A stretch of 41,463 nucleotides of DNA from an uncultured Clostridia bacterium (GTDB taxonomy: Bacteria > Bacillota > Clostridia > Christensenellales > CAG-917). The notes beneath the pieces are model-generated. The model saw nothing but the letters and a program-made list of their open reading frames with translations. It searched no databases and was not told where the DNA came from. The translations under genes and the position numbers were made by a program. Position 1 is the first letter of the stretch. Every line of letters begins with the position of its first letter. The stretch is from contig CALWAF010000011.1 of the NCBI GenBank assembly GCA_944372795.1, positions 1 to 41,463 of the forward strand, in the 5' to 3' direction. Below, one piece after another: positions 16,097 through 24,653 of this stretch.

Positions 16097-16504
16097 ATGG
16101 CTGAAATGAACGTCAGAAAGGGCGATAACGTGATGGTCATCGCCGGCAAGGATAAGGGCAAGGCGGGCAAGGTGCTCGCAGTCAGACCCGAGACCGGGCG
16201 CATCTATGTGGAAGGCGTGAACATCGTCTCCAAGAGCAAGAAGCCCCGCAACGCGCAGGATAAGGGCGGCATCCTCAAGCAGGAAGGCGCCATCGACTCC
16301 TCCAACGTCATGCACATCTGCGGCGAGTGCGGCGGAGTGGTGCGTGTGCGTCACATCAAGGAAGAGCAGAACGGCAAGATGAAGTCCGTGCGCGTGTGCG
16401 CCAAGTGCGGCGCTTCTCTCGACGAGAAGAAGACGTCCGCCAAGAGGGCTGCCAAGAAAGCGGCAAAGAAGAAGACCGCAGCAAAGTCCAAGAAAGAAGA
16501 CTAA
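16097..16504 (+). CDS. rplX: Large ribosomal subunit protein uL24 with zinc-ribbon-like part and basic tail
   Basis: 135 aa from ATG 16097, chosen because GAGGAGG at 16084-16090 lies at the right distance and MAEMNVRKGDNVMVIAGKDK matches the family start; an in-frame ATG at 16082 lies before that site. The KOW core is N-terminal. CGEC (near 74-77) and CAKC (near 99-102) form a zinc-ribbon-like pair, seen in many L24 proteins. The last 30 or so residues are a Lys/Ala-rich tail, making it longer than the usual 100-110 aa. Confidence 0.96.
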   Translation: MAEMNVRKGDNVMVIAGKDKGKAGKVLAVRPETGRIYVEGVNIVSKSKKPRNAQDKGGILKQEGAIDSSNVMHICGECGGVVRVRHIKEEQNGKMKSVRVCAKCGASLDEKKTSAKRAAKKAAKKKTAAKSKKED

Positions 16505-16522
16505 CAATCACGGAGGTTTATC

Positions 16523-17119
16523 GTGGCAGAAAAGAAAAATCAGGTTGCTAAAGCAACTGCAACCGATCAAAGTGCCGAAAGATACAGAATGAGAGCGCTC
16601 TACCGCGACGAGGTCGTTCCCGCTCTTGTAAAGCACTTCGGTTACAAGAACATCAACGAAGTTCCCCGTCTGGACAAGATCGTGCTCAACATGGGCCTCG
16701 GTGATTGCAAGGACAACAGCAAGTCTTTGCAGATAGCCGTTGAGGAGCTCAAACAGATCGCAGGTCAGAAGCCCGTGGTCACCACCGCGAAGAAGAGCGT
16801 TGCGAACTTCAAGGTGAGAGAGGGCATGAATGTCGGCGCGAAGGTCACGCTGCGCGGAGAGAGGATGTACGACTTCCTCGACAAGTTCATCTCCATCGCA
16901 CTGCCTCGCGTGCGCGACTTCCGCGGCGTGTCCGCGAAGTCCTTTGACGGCAGAGGCAACTATGCCCTCGGCGTCAAGGAACAGCTCATCTTCCCCGAGA
17001 TCTCTTACGATCAGATCGAGAAGGTGCGCGGTTTCGACATTTGCATCGTCACCACGGCGAAGACCGACGAGGAAGCTCGCGAGCTTTTGAGGCTGCTGGG
17101 CATGCCTTTCGCGAAGTAA
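16523..17119 (+). CDS. rplE: Large ribosomal subunit protein uL5
   Basis: 198 aa. It binds 5S rRNA and contacts the P-site tRNA. Translation starts at GTG 16523 (GGAGG upstream). Residues 1-22 are an Ala/Gln/Lys-rich extension before the usual [14 protein letters not shown] start, so the protein is about 20 residues longer than typical L5. [10 protein letters not shown] and [14 protein letters not shown] are conserved. Confidence 0.97.
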   Translation: MAEKKNQVAKATATDQSAERYRMRALYRDEVVPALVKHFGYKNINEVPRLDKIVLNMGLGDCKDNSKSLQIAVEELKQIAGQKPVVTTAKKSVANFKVREGMNVGAKVTLRGERMYDFLDKFISIALPRVRDFRGVSAKSFDGRGNYALGVKEQLIFPEISYDQIEKVRGFDICIVTTAKTDEEARELLRLLGMPFAK

Positions 17120-17131
17120 GGAGATTCGACA

Positions 17132-17317
17132 ATGGCCAAAACTTCAATGATAAACAAGCAGCAAAGACCCCAGAAATTCTCGACCCGCGAGTACACTCGC
17201 TGCCGCATCTGCGGACGTCCCCACTCCGTGTTGAGAAAGTACGGCATATGCAGAGTATGCTTCCGCAATCTCGCCTACAAGGGCCAGATCCCCGGAGTCA
17301 GAAAGGCTAGCTGGTAA
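17132..17317 (+). CDS. rpsN: Small ribosomal subunit protein uS14, zinc-binding type
   Basis: 61 aa, the short C+ (type Z) form. CRIC (near 24-27) and CRVC (near 39-42) make up the zinc site. The zinc-free paralogue, if the genome has one, is not in this window. RBS AGGAG upstream. Confidence 0.97.
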   Translation: MAKTSMINKQQRPQKFSTREYTRCRICGRPHSVLRKYGICRVCFRNLAYKGQIPGVRKASW

Positions 17318-17330
17318 GGAGGCAGACAAA

Positions 17331-17726
17331 ATGACAGATCCCATTGCAGATATGCTGACCAGAATCAGAAACGCCCTGACCGCCAAGCACGACACCGTCA
17401 CGGTGCCCGCAAGCAAGGTCAAGGTCGCGATCGCGGACATCCTCGTGAGAGAGGGGTACGTCAAGGGCTACGAGATCGTCGAGAACCCCGTTCAGAACGA
17501 TATCCTCATCACCCTGAAGTATTCCCCCGTCAAGGGACAGAAGGTCGTCACCGCTCTCGAAAGAGTGTCCAAACCGGGTCTGCGCGTCTACGCAGGCGTG
17601 GATGACATCCCGAAGGTGCTCAACGGAATGGGCATTGCCATTCTCTCCACCTCCAAGGGCATCCTCACCGACAAGGAAGCGAAGGCGCAGCACGTCGGCG
17701 GCGAAGTTCTCGCCTATGTGTGGTAA
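17331..17726 (+). CDS. rpsH: Small ribosomal subunit protein uS8
   Basis: 131 aa. A 30S platform protein. [18 protein letters not shown] at the start and the C-terminal [18 protein letters not shown], with the rRNA-binding STSKG, are intact. In enterobacteria S8 represses the spc operon; no equivalent site was identified here. Confidence 0.98.
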   Translation: MTDPIADMLTRIRNALTAKHDTVTVPASKVKVAIADILVREGYVKGYEIVENPVQNDILITLKYSPVKGQKVVTALERVSKPGLRVYAGVDDIPKVLNGMGIAILSTSKGILTDKEAKAQHVGGEVLAYVW

Positions 17727-17737
17727 GGAGGTAAGGT

Positions 17738-18277
17738 ATGTCTCGTATAGGTAGAGCACCCATCGCGTTGCCCGCAGGCGTCACCTTCGACAACACGGAC
17801 AATCTCATCACCGTCAAGGGCCCCCTCGGCACCCTCACTCAAAAGGTTGATCCCTCCATCGAAGTGGTGCTGGAGGACGGACACATCCTCGTCAAGCGTC
17901 ACAGCGACGACAAGGATCACCGCGCTCTGCACGGACTTTACCGCGCGCTCATCCACAACATGGTGACGGGCGTGACCAAGGGCTTCGAGAAGAACCTCAT
18001 CGTGGCAGGCGTCGGCTATAAAGTCACCGCCACCCCCAACAAGCTCACGCTCAACATCGGTTTCTCTCACGCGATCGATTTCGACGCACCCGAGGGCATC
18101 ACGTTCGCCATGGCAGGTCCTTTGGAGATCGTGGTCAAGGGCATCGACCGTCAGAAGGTCGGACAAGCTGCGGCGTCCATCAAGGCGCTCAAGCCCGTCG
18201 AGCCCTATCACGGCTACGGCATCCACTACAAGGACGAGGTCGTCATCCGCAAGGAAGGCAAGACCGCCGGCAAATAA
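17738..18277 (+). CDS. rplF: Large ribosomal subunit protein uL6
   Basis: 179 aa with two related domains. It lies near the GTPase-associated centre of the 50S subunit. MSRIGRAPIALPAGV, the mid GLYRALIHNMVTGVTKGFEK and the end EPYHGYGIHYKDE match the family. Confidence 0.98.
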   Translation: MSRIGRAPIALPAGVTFDNTDNLITVKGPLGTLTQKVDPSIEVVLEDGHILVKRHSDDKDHRALHGLYRALIHNMVTGVTKGFEKNLIVAGVGYKVTATPNKLTLNIGFSHAIDFDAPEGITFAMAGPLEIVVKGIDRQKVGQAAASIKALKPVEPYHGYGIHYKDEVVIRKEGKTAGK

Positions 18278-18287
18278 GAGGTGAAGT

Positions 18288-18656
18288 ATGATAAATAAGA
18301 AAGACAAGAACGCGGACAGACTCGTCCGTCACGCCAGAGTGAGAAAGAAGGTCTCCGGCACCGCGGAGCGTCCCCGTCTCAATGTTTACAGAAGCACCAA
18401 TCACATCTACGCGCAGATCATCGACGACGTGAAGGGCGTCACGCTGTGCTCGGCGTCCACCCTTGAGAAGTCGATCGCGGCGAAGGTCGCCGACATGACC
18501 AAGACCGAGGCTGCGAAGGCGGTGGGTGCGGCGGTCGCCGAAAAGGCTCTCGCCATGGGCATCAAAGCCGTGGTGTTCGACAGAGGCGGTTACGTCTACA
18601 CGGGCAGGGTTGCGGCTCTCGCCGCAGGCGCCAGAGAAGGCGGGCTGGAGTTCTAG
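18288..18656 (+). CDS. rplR: Large ribosomal subunit protein uL18
   Basis: 122 aa. It binds 5S rRNA in the central protuberance. [20 protein letters not shown] and the C-terminal [20 protein letters not shown] are the family's conserved blocks. The short basic N-terminal segment is usual. Confidence 0.98.
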   Translation: MINKKDKNADRLVRHARVRKKVSGTAERPRLNVYRSTNHIYAQIIDDVKGVTLCSASTLEKSIAAKVADMTKTEAAKAVGAAVAEKALAMGIKAVVFDRGGYVYTGRVAALAAGAREGGLEF

Positions 18657-18664
18657 GAGGAGTT

Positions 18665-19180
18665 ATGGCAGAACGCGACAACAGAAGAAACGACAGGAAC
18701 AGAGAAGAGAACGACGGTCTCACCAAGAAGCTCATCGCGGTCAACCGCGTCACCAAGGTCGTCAAGGGCGGCAGGAACATGCGTTTCAGCGCGCTCGTGG
18801 TCGTCGGTGACGAGAACGGCAAGGTCGGTCTCGGCATGGGCAAGGCGGCAGAAGTTCCCGAAGCCATCGAGAAAGCCACGCAGATCGCGAAGCGCAACAT
18901 GCACGACATCGCTCTCAAAGGCACCACCATTCCTCATCACGCCACGGGCAAGTTCGGACGCGGACAGGTCGTCCTGCTTCCCGCCGAACCCGGCACCGGT
19001 GTCATCGCGGGCGGTCCCGTGCGTGCGGTCCTCGAAGTGTCCGGCATCAAGGACATCAGGACGAAGTCCATCGGCTCCAACAACCCCATCAACTGCGCGA
19101 AAGCCACTCTCGAGGGTCTTTGCTCTTTGAGAAGTGCAGAGCAGATCGCACAGCTGCGCGGCGTGGACGTCGAGGGTTAA
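18665..19180 (+). CDS. rpsE: Small ribosomal subunit protein uS5
   Basis: 171 aa. It sits at the mRNA entry channel and affects decoding accuracy. The double-stranded RNA-binding-like N-domain has [20 protein letters not shown], followed by [13 protein letters not shown] and the C-terminal [16 protein letters not shown]. The first 18 residues are a charged Asn/Arg-rich lead. Confidence 0.98.
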   Translation: MAERDNRRNDRNREENDGLTKKLIAVNRVTKVVKGGRNMRFSALVVVGDENGKVGLGMGKAAEVPEAIEKATQIAKRNMHDIALKGTTIPHHATGKFGRGQVVLLPAEPGTGVIAGGPVRAVLEVSGIKDIRTKSIGSNNPINCAKATLEGLCSLRSAEQIAQLRGVDVEG

Positions 19181-19190
19181 GGAGGTCACT

Positions 19191-19400
19191 ATGGCAGCGG
19201 CTAAAAAGAAAACCGAAGAAGCAAAGATGATCAAAGTCACCCTCGTCAAGAGCACCATCGCCTGCCTGAAGAATCAGAAGGCGAACGTCGAAGCGCTGGG
19301 GCTCCACAAAGTGGGCAGCTCCAACACCTTCCGCGACGACGCGGTGGTCAGAGGCATGATAAAGAAAGTTTCTCACCTTGTCAAGGTCGAGGAAATCTGA
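19191..19400 (+). CDS. rpmD: Large ribosomal subunit protein uL30
   Basis: 69 aa from ATG 19191, which follows AGGAGG at 19180-19185. An in-frame ATG at 19134 lies inside rpsE and lacks a binding site. A Lys/Ala-rich lead of about 12 residues precedes the usual MIKVTLVKSTIACLKNQ core; GLHKVGSSNTFRDD is the conserved rRNA contact. Confidence 0.96.
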   Translation: MAAAKKKTEEAKMIKVTLVKSTIACLKNQKANVEALGLHKVGSSNTFRDDAVVRGMIKKVSHLVKVEEI

Positions 19401-19411
19401 CGGAGGACACC

Positions 19412-19861
19412 ATGAATATTCACGATCTGAAAGGCGCCGAAGGCGCAAAGACAGCCTCCAAACGCGTCGGACGCGGCATCGGCAGCGGCACCGGCAAGAC
19501 TTCCACCCGCGGTCACAAGGGTCAGTGGGCGAGAAGCGGCGGCGGCGTGCGCCCCAACTTCGAGGGCGGCCAAATGCCTCTGACGCGCAGGATCCCGAAG
19601 AAAGGGTTCAACAACAAGAGATTCGCACACGTCTACAACATCGTCAACGTCGAGGTGTTCAACCGCTTCGAGGACGGCGCTGTGGTGGGCATAGACCAAC
19701 TCGTTGCAGCCGGCATCATCAAGGTCGTCGAACCGTACGGTCTTAAAGTGTTGGGCGATGGCGCTCTCGAGAAGAAAGTCACCGTTCAGGCACAGAAGTT
19801 CACCGGCTCCGCCATTGAGAAGATCGAAAAGGCAGGCGGCAAAGCAGAGGTAGTGGAATAA
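19412..19861 (+). CDS. rplO: Large ribosomal subunit protein uL15
   Basis: 149 aa. It is a late 50S assembly protein. The glycine-rich basic N-domain GRGIGSGTGKTSTRGHKGQ (about 21-39) and the C-terminal VTVQAQKFTGSAIEKIEKAG are typical. The final base of its TAA stop is the A of the secY ATG. Confidence 0.98.
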   Translation: MNIHDLKGAEGAKTASKRVGRGIGSGTGKTSTRGHKGQWARSGGGVRPNFEGGQMPLTRRIPKKGFNNKRFAHVYNIVNVEVFNRFEDGAVVGIDQLVAAGIIKVVEPYGLKVLGDGALEKKVTVQAQKFTGSAIEKIEKAGGKAEVVE

Positions 19862-21162
19862 TGTTGGAAACACTGAAAAACGCGTTCAAGACCAAGGAGA
19901 TCCGCGTCAAGATATTCCTGACGCTGGCTCTCCTTCTGGTGTATAGAATAGGATGCTACATTCCCGTCCCCGGCCTCAACGCCGACACGATGGGTGAGAT
20001 GCTGTCGGGAGACTTTTTGAGCATCCTGACGTCCATGTCCGGCGGCTCTCTCGCCAACGCGACGCTCTTCTCACTGGGCATCCTCCCCTTTATCAACGCG
20101 TTTATCATCATGCAGCTTCTCACGCTGGTCATACCCAAGCTGGAGAAGCTCTCCAAAGAAGGCGACGCGGGCAGACGCAAGATCACACAGATCACGCGTT
20201 ATCTCGCACTCGTGCTCGCGGCGGTGCAGGGCATCGGTATCGTCGTCGGTTGGAGGGAAGCGGTCACTCCGCTGTTCTCCTTCGAGGCGGGCTGGGATGC
20301 ACCCTACATCACCATGGCAAGCATCATCATCATACTGATGGCGGGCTCCACCATGGTCATGTGGCTGGGCGAGCGCATCACGGAATACGGCGTGGGCAAC
20401 GGCACCTCTCTCATCATCTTCGTCGGCATTCTTTCGCAGGCGGGCGCAATGATGGGTCAGGCATTCATGGCGGTGGGCTCCGATTGGGTGTACATCTGGT
20501 ACATCATCGGCTTCATCCTCGTGGTCGTGGCGATATTCCTCTTCATCGTGTTCATCGACCTCTCCGAGCGCAGAGTCACGGTGCAGTATTCCAAGCAGAT
20601 CAAGGGCAACAAGATGTACGGCGGTCAGACCACCTACATCCCCATCAGAGTGAACGGCAGCGGCGTCATGCCCATCATCTTCGCCTCTTCGCTCCTGATG
20701 TTCCCCCAGATGATCATGGCGCTCTTCGCGCCCCAGAGCGAAGCGTATGCGTGGTATGCGACCTATATGGGCTCCGGCACCGCTGTGTACTATGTGCTCC
20801 TCGCGCTGTTCATACTGTTCTTCTCGTACTTCTACGCGCAGATACAGTTCAACCCCGAGGACGTGAGCAAGAACATCCAGCAGTACGGCGGGTTCATCCC
20901 CGGCATCCGCGCGGGCAAACCCACCAGCGACTTTTTGAAGAAGATCAGCAACAGGATCACCCTCTTCGGAGCGTTCTTCCTGATGATCATCGCTTTGGTG
21001 CCTACGTTCATCTTCCAAGCACTCTCCGCAGGCGGCGCGCTCGGGTTCAGCAACGCGTTCTCCGCAACGGGACTGCTCATCGTCGTGTCCGTGGCGCTGG
21101 AGCTTAACAAGCAGCTCGAGTCCCAGATCATGATGAAGCACTACAAGGGCTTCCTGAAGTGA
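19861..21162 (+). CDS. secY: Protein translocase subunit SecY
   Basis: 433 aa integral membrane protein with about ten hydrophobic segments; it forms the channel of the Sec translocon with SecE and SecG. GCYIPVPGLNA in the first segment region, LGILPFINAFIIMQLL, the loop with SKEGDAGRRKITQITRY, YGVGNGTSLIIFVGI and FNPEDVSKNIQQYGGFIPGI are family signatures. Start overlaps the rplO stop (TAATG). Confidence 0.98.
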   Translation: MLETLKNAFKTKEIRVKIFLTLALLLVYRIGCYIPVPGLNADTMGEMLSGDFLSILTSMSGGSLANATLFSLGILPFINAFIIMQLLTLVIPKLEKLSKEGDAGRRKITQITRYLALVLAAVQGIGIVVGWREAVTPLFSFEAGWDAPYITMASIIIILMAGSTMVMWLGERITEYGVGNGTSLIIFVGILSQAGAMMGQAFMAVGSDWVYIWYIIGFILVVVAIFLFIVFIDLSERRVTVQYSKQIKGNKMYGGQTTYIPIRVNGSGVMPIIFASSLLMFPQMIMALFAPQSEAYAWYATYMGSGTAVYYVLLALFILFFSYFYAQIQFNPEDVSKNIQQYGGFIPGIRAGKPTSDFLKKISNRITLFGAFFLMIIALVPTFIFQALSAGGALGFSNAFSATGLLIVVSVALELNKQLESQIMMKHYKGFLK

Positions 21163-21169
21163 GGTCGGC

Positions 21170-21793
21170 ATGAAAAACATCATTATGCTCGGAGCCCCCG
21201 GTGCGGGCAAAGGCACCCAGTCGGCGCTGATAGCGGAAGAGTACAACATCCCGCACATCTCGACGGGCGACATCCTCCGCAAGAACATCAAGGAGGGTAC
21301 GGAGCTCGGCAAGCTCGCCAAGTCCTACATCGATGCGGGCGCCCTCGTCCCAGACGAAGTGGTCATCGGCATTGTGGCGGACAGGCTGAAAGAGGCGGAC
21401 GCGCAGAACGGTTACGTCCTCGACGGCTTCCCCCGCACCATCGCTCAGGCGGAAGCGCTTGACAAGGTGGCAAGGATAGACATCGCAGTCAACATCGTGG
21501 TCGGTTTCGACGTCATCGTGGAGAGGCTTGCGGGCAGGCGCGTGTGCGTGTGCGGCGCGACCTATCACACCTCCAAGCTGAACGGCAGCACCACTTGCGC
21601 CAAATGTGGCAAGGAACTCTTCTTCCGCGACGACGACAAGCCCGAGACCGTGAGAGCGAGGCTGGAGACTTACGAGAAACAGACCGCACCTCTCATCGGC
21701 TATTACGACGAGAAGGGCATTCTGGTGAACGTGGACGCCACGGGCACCATAGAGCAGGACTTTGAAAAGATAAAGAAGGTGCTGAATGATTAA
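21170..21793 (+). CDS. adk: Adenylate kinase, zinc-binding LID type
   Basis: 207 aa. It interconverts ATP + AMP and two ADP. The P-loop GAPGAGKGT lies at residues 8-16, the AMP-binding STGDILR near 38-44 and DGFPRT near 84-89. The LID has CVCG and CAKCG, giving four cysteines for structural zinc, as in many Gram-positive enzymes. The slightly shortened LID contributes to a total length a little below the usual 214-217. Overlaps map by 8 bp. Confidence 0.97.
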   Translation: MKNIIMLGAPGAGKGTQSALIAEEYNIPHISTGDILRKNIKEGTELGKLAKSYIDAGALVPDEVVIGIVADRLKEADAQNGYVLDGFPRTIAQAEALDKVARIDIAVNIVVGFDVIVERLAGRRVCVCGATYHTSKLNGSTTCAKCGKELFFRDDDKPETVRARLETYEKQTAPLIGYYDEKGILVNVDATGTIEQDFEKIKKVLND

Positions 21794-22529
21794 TCTCAAA
21801 AATTCCGCGGAGATCGGAATGATGAGAAAGTCGGGGCAGGTGTTGAGGGATCTCCTCCTTTACCTTGAAGAAAAGGTACGCCCCGGCATCAGCACGAAGA
21901 AACTGGACGAGTTCGCCTACGACTACATCAAGCGTCACGGCGGCACTCCCTCCTTCCTCGGTTACGGCGGGTTCCCCGCTTCCATCTGCACTTCGGTGGA
22001 CGAGGTGGTGGTGCACGGCATCCCCGGGCACAGGAGGCTGGAGGAAGGGCAGATCGTCGGCATCGACGCGGGCGTCATACTGAACGGCTGGCAGTCGGAT
22101 GCGGCGAGGACGCTGTTTGTCGGAGAGGTGTCCGAGGAAAAGCGCAGGCTGGTCGAGACGACGCGCGAGAGCTTCTTTGAAGGAGTGAAGCACTTCGTCG
22201 AAGGCGGCAGGCTCGGCGACATCTCGCAGGCGATACAGGACTACAACGAGTCACGCGGCTACGGCATCGTGCGCGATCTGGTGGGACACGGCATCGGCAG
22301 AAAGATGCATGAGGATCCCGCCGTGCCCAACTTCGGGGTCGCGGGGCACGGAGTCAGGCTGCAGAAGGGGCTTGTGCTCGCCATCGAGCCCATGGTCAAC
22401 ATGGGCACGTGGAAGGTGCGCACTCTGGATGACGAATGGACGTGCGTCACTGCGGACGGAAAGCCCTCGGCGCACTACGAAAACACGGTGGCTCTCACCG
22501 AAAACGGAACGGAGATATTGACGCTTTGA
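21786..22529 (+). CDS. map: Methionine aminopeptidase, type I
   Basis: 247 aa pita-bread fold enzyme that removes the initiator methionine from nascent proteins. The metal ligands are in GIDAGVILNGWQSDAARTLF (two Asp), GHGIGRKMHEDP (His), LAIEPMVNMG (Glu) and HYENTVALTENG (Glu). There is no N-terminal zinc-finger extension. Its TGA shares a base with the next ATG (TGATG). Confidence 0.97.
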   Translation: MINLKNSAEIGMMRKSGQVLRDLLLYLEEKVRPGISTKKLDEFAYDYIKRHGGTPSFLGYGGFPASICTSVDEVVVHGIPGHRRLEEGQIVGIDAGVILNGWQSDAARTLFVGEVSEEKRRLVETTRESFFEGVKHFVEGGRLGDISQAIQDYNESRGYGIVRDLVGHGIGRKMHEDPAVPNFGVAGHGVRLQKGLVLAIEPMVNMGTWKVRTLDDEWTCVTADGKPSAHYENTVALTENGTEILTL

Positions 22530-22795
22530 TGAGACTCGGAGACGTGGTTTATTCCAAGTCGGGACGCGACAGCGGGAGATATTTCGCGGTGGTCGCGACG
22601 GAGGGCGAGAAGTTCGTCAGGATCGCCGACGGCGACGTGAGACGGCTGAAAAACGCGAAGCTCAAAAACGTGAGGCACCTCAAAGAGACCGGCGACAGGC
22701 TGGAACGCATCGCCGAGAAGCTGGAAGCGGGTGCGCAGGTCTTTGACACCGAGCTGTACAGCGCGCTCAAACTCTACGACAAAAACAGGAAATAA
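22529..22795 (+). CDS. KOW-domain RNA-binding protein (L14e-like)
   Basis: 88 aa from ATG 22529. Residues 1-30 ([20 protein letters not shown]) form a KOW-type beta-barrel start as in eukaryotic/archaeal L14e; the rest is charged and probably helical. Small KOW proteins occur between map and infA in many Bacillota, and a ribosome-related role is assumed from this position, not shown. It overlaps map by one base. Confidence 0.88.
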   Translation: MRLGDVVYSKSGRDSGRYFAVVATEGEKFVRIADGDVRRLKNAKLKNVRHLKETGDRLERIAEKLEAGAQVFDTELYSALKLYDKNRK

Positions 22796-22803
22796 GGAGT
22801 GTT

Positions 22804-23022
22804 ATGTCGAAACAAGACGTCATCGAAACCGAAGGTAAAGTCATCGAGGTGCTGCCCAAGACGCAGTTCAAGGTGCAGCTCGTCAACGGTCATGTCATTC
22901 TGGCATACCTCGGAGGAAAGCTCCGCATCAACAACATCAGAATTCTGGAAGGCGACAAGGTCAAGATCGAGATGTCGCCTTACGACCTGACGAAGGGCAG
23001 GATCATTTACAGAAACAAATAG
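22804..23022 (+). CDS. infA: Translation initiation factor IF-1
   Basis: 72 aa OB-fold protein that occupies the 30S A site during initiation. [38 protein letters not shown] and [18 protein letters not shown] match the family; length is standard. RBS AGGAG upstream. Confidence 0.98.
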   Translation: MSKQDVIETEGKVIEVLPKTQFKVQLVNGHVILAYLGGKLRINNIRILEGDKVKIEMSPYDLTKGRIIYRNK

Positions 23023-23031
23023 GAGGTTCTT

Positions 23032-23148
23032 ATGAAAGTCAGACCCAGCGTGAAGCCTATGTGCGACAAATGCAAAGTCATCAAGAGAAACGGCAAAGTG
23101 ATGGTCATTTGCCCCAAGTACCCCAACCACAAGCAGCGTCAAGGCTAA
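23032..23148 (+). CDS. rpmJ: Large ribosomal subunit protein bL36
   Basis: 38 aa, from ATG 23032 after AGGAGG. It starts [19 protein letters not shown] and ends [12 protein letters not shown]. The zinc ligands are Cys11, Cys14, Cys27 and His33. The usual spacing between the last Cys and the His is four residues; here it is five, through one extra residue in PKYPN. The zinc-binding form is otherwise complete. Confidence 0.97.
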   Translation: MKVRPSVKPMCDKCKVIKRNGKVMVICPKYPNHKQRQG

Positions 23149-23159
23149 GGAGCAACAGT

Positions 23160-23209
23160 GCGCAGAGCGGCTGGTCGCGCTCATTCCTTAACGGTGCGGC
23201 TTTCTGCGC
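23160..23209 (+). promoter_or_regulatory. Hairpin in the rpmJ-rpsM gap
   Basis: GCGCAGA (23160-23166) can pair with TCTGCGC (23203-23209). The 98-bp gap is the largest inside the ribosomal cluster. The structure could attenuate or process the mRNA between the spc and alpha parts. No convincing promoter is visible in the gap. Confidence 0.35.
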
Positions 23210-23246
23210 GTCACATATATACACGTAAAATTCTCGGAGGTAAGAA

Positions 23247-23621
23247 ATGGCAAGAATAGCCGGCGTGGATCTTCCGCGCGAAAAGAGAGTGGAAATCGGG
23301 CTTACCTACATCTACGGCATCGGTCGTCCCACCGCGAACAAGATCCTCGCGGAGACGGGCATCGATCCCGACATCAGGGTGAAGGACCTCACCGAGGCCC
23401 AAGTCAGCCTTATCCGCGATTACATCGAAAAAAATCTGCACGTCGAAGGCGACCTCAAGAGGGAAGTCGGTCTCAACATCAAGCGTCTTATGGAGATCGG
23501 CTGCTACAGAGGCATCCGTCACAGAAAGGGTCTTCCCGTCCGCGGTCAGAGCACCAAGCAGAACGCCCGCACGAGGAAGGGTCCCAAGCGCACCGTCGGT
23601 CGCAAGAAGAAAGGCAAATAA
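23247..23621 (+). CDS. rpsM: Small ribosomal subunit protein uS13
   Basis: 124 aa. It is a 30S head protein that bridges to the 50S subunit. [35 protein letters not shown] and [20 protein letters not shown] are the expected blocks; the basic tail reaches the P-site tRNA. First gene of the alpha section; RBS GGAGG upstream. Confidence 0.98.
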   Translation: MARIAGVDLPREKRVEIGLTYIYGIGRPTANKILAETGIDPDIRVKDLTEAQVSLIRDYIEKNLHVEGDLKREVGLNIKRLMEIGCYRGIRHRKGLPVRGQSTKQNARTRKGPKRTVGRKKKGK

Positions 23622-23638
23622 CGGAGGCGTCGTGAATT

Positions 23639-24025
23639 ATGGCAGGTAAGAAAATCAAGAAAAGAAAGGATATCAAGCGCGTGGAGCGCGGTCAAGCCCA
23701 CATCCATGCGTCGTTCAACAACACCATCGTCACCATCACCGACATGAACGGCAACGCGGTGTCGTGGTCTTCCGCGGGCAAGCTCAAGCTCAGAGGTTCC
23801 CGTAAGTCCACGCCCTTCGCCGCCCAGATGATCAGCGAGGACGCCGCAAAGGTCGCCTACGATCAGGGCATGAGGTCGGTGGAAGTCTACGTCAAGGGTC
23901 CCGGTCAGGGCAGAGAGTCCGCCATCCGCGCACTCGGCAACGTGGGTCTCGAGGTCACGCTCATTCAGGACGTTTCCCCCATCCCCCACAACGGCTGCCG
24001 TCCCCCCAAGCGCAGAAGAATATAG
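23639..24025 (+). CDS. rpsK: Small ribosomal subunit protein uS11
   Basis: 128 aa. It lines the mRNA exit region of the 30S platform. [40 protein letters not shown] and the C-terminal [14 protein letters not shown] are conserved. GGAGG lies 12-13 bases before the ATG, a longer spacing than its neighbours; the same GTGAATT sequence precedes the ATG of rpsD. Confidence 0.98.
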   Translation: MAGKKIKKRKDIKRVERGQAHIHASFNNTIVTITDMNGNAVSWSSAGKLKLRGSRKSTPFAAQMISEDAAKVAYDQGMRSVEVYVKGPGQGRESAIRALGNVGLEVTLIQDVSPIPHNGCRPPKRRRI

Positions 24026-24039
24026 GAGGAGCGTGAATT

Positions 24040-24633
24040 ATGGCTAAATATACGGGTCCCGTCATGAAGAAGTGCAGAGCTCTCGGCATCAATCCCGCCG
24101 ACCTCGGCATTTCGAGGAAATCCACCAAACAGGTCAAATACCGCAGAAAGAAGCAGAGCGACTACGCCATGCAGCTCAAAGAGAAGCAGAAGGTCAAGTT
24201 CGTCTACGGCGTGCTCGAGAAGCAGTTCAAGGGCTACTACGAGAAGGCGTCCAAGATGCGCGGCGTGACCGGTGAGAACATGCTCATCCTGCTCGAGCGC
24301 AGGCTGGACAACGTCGTCTATCGTCTGGGCCTCGGCAAGACCCGCGCCATGGCGCGTCAGCTTGTCAACCACGGACACATCACCGTCAACGGCAAGAGAG
24401 TGGACATCCCCTCTTACCTTGTCGAAGCGGGCGACGTCATCGCGGTCAAAGAGAACAAGAAGAACCTCCCCATCTGGCAGGCGGCGAAAGAGGTCAAGAA
24501 CCTTTCCATCGTCAAGTGGCTGGAATGGGACAACACCACTCTCACGGGCAAAGTGATCGCACTCCCCGAAAGAGCGGACATCGTCGACGTCGAGATCAAA
24601 GAGCACCTCATCATCGAGTTGTATTCTAAATAA
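24040..24633 (+). CDS. rpsD: Small ribosomal subunit protein uS4
   Basis: 197 aa. It nucleates 30S assembly; in several bacteria it represses the alpha operon. The S4 RNA-binding domain lies at about 90-150 (RRLDNVVYRLGLGKTRAMAR and QLVNHGHITVNGKRVDIPSY). The N-terminus has a single Cys instead of the four zinc cysteines of C+ forms, so it is the zinc-free type. Confidence 0.98.
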   Translation: MAKYTGPVMKKCRALGINPADLGISRKSTKQVKYRRKKQSDYAMQLKEKQKVKFVYGVLEKQFKGYYEKASKMRGVTGENMLILLERRLDNVVYRLGLGKTRAMARQLVNHGHITVNGKRVDIPSYLVEAGDVIAVKENKKNLPIWQAAKEVKNLSIVKWLEWDNTTLTGKVIALPERADIVDVEIKEHLIIELYSK

Positions 24634-24653
24634 GCCGCGAGGAGGAAACAGTT

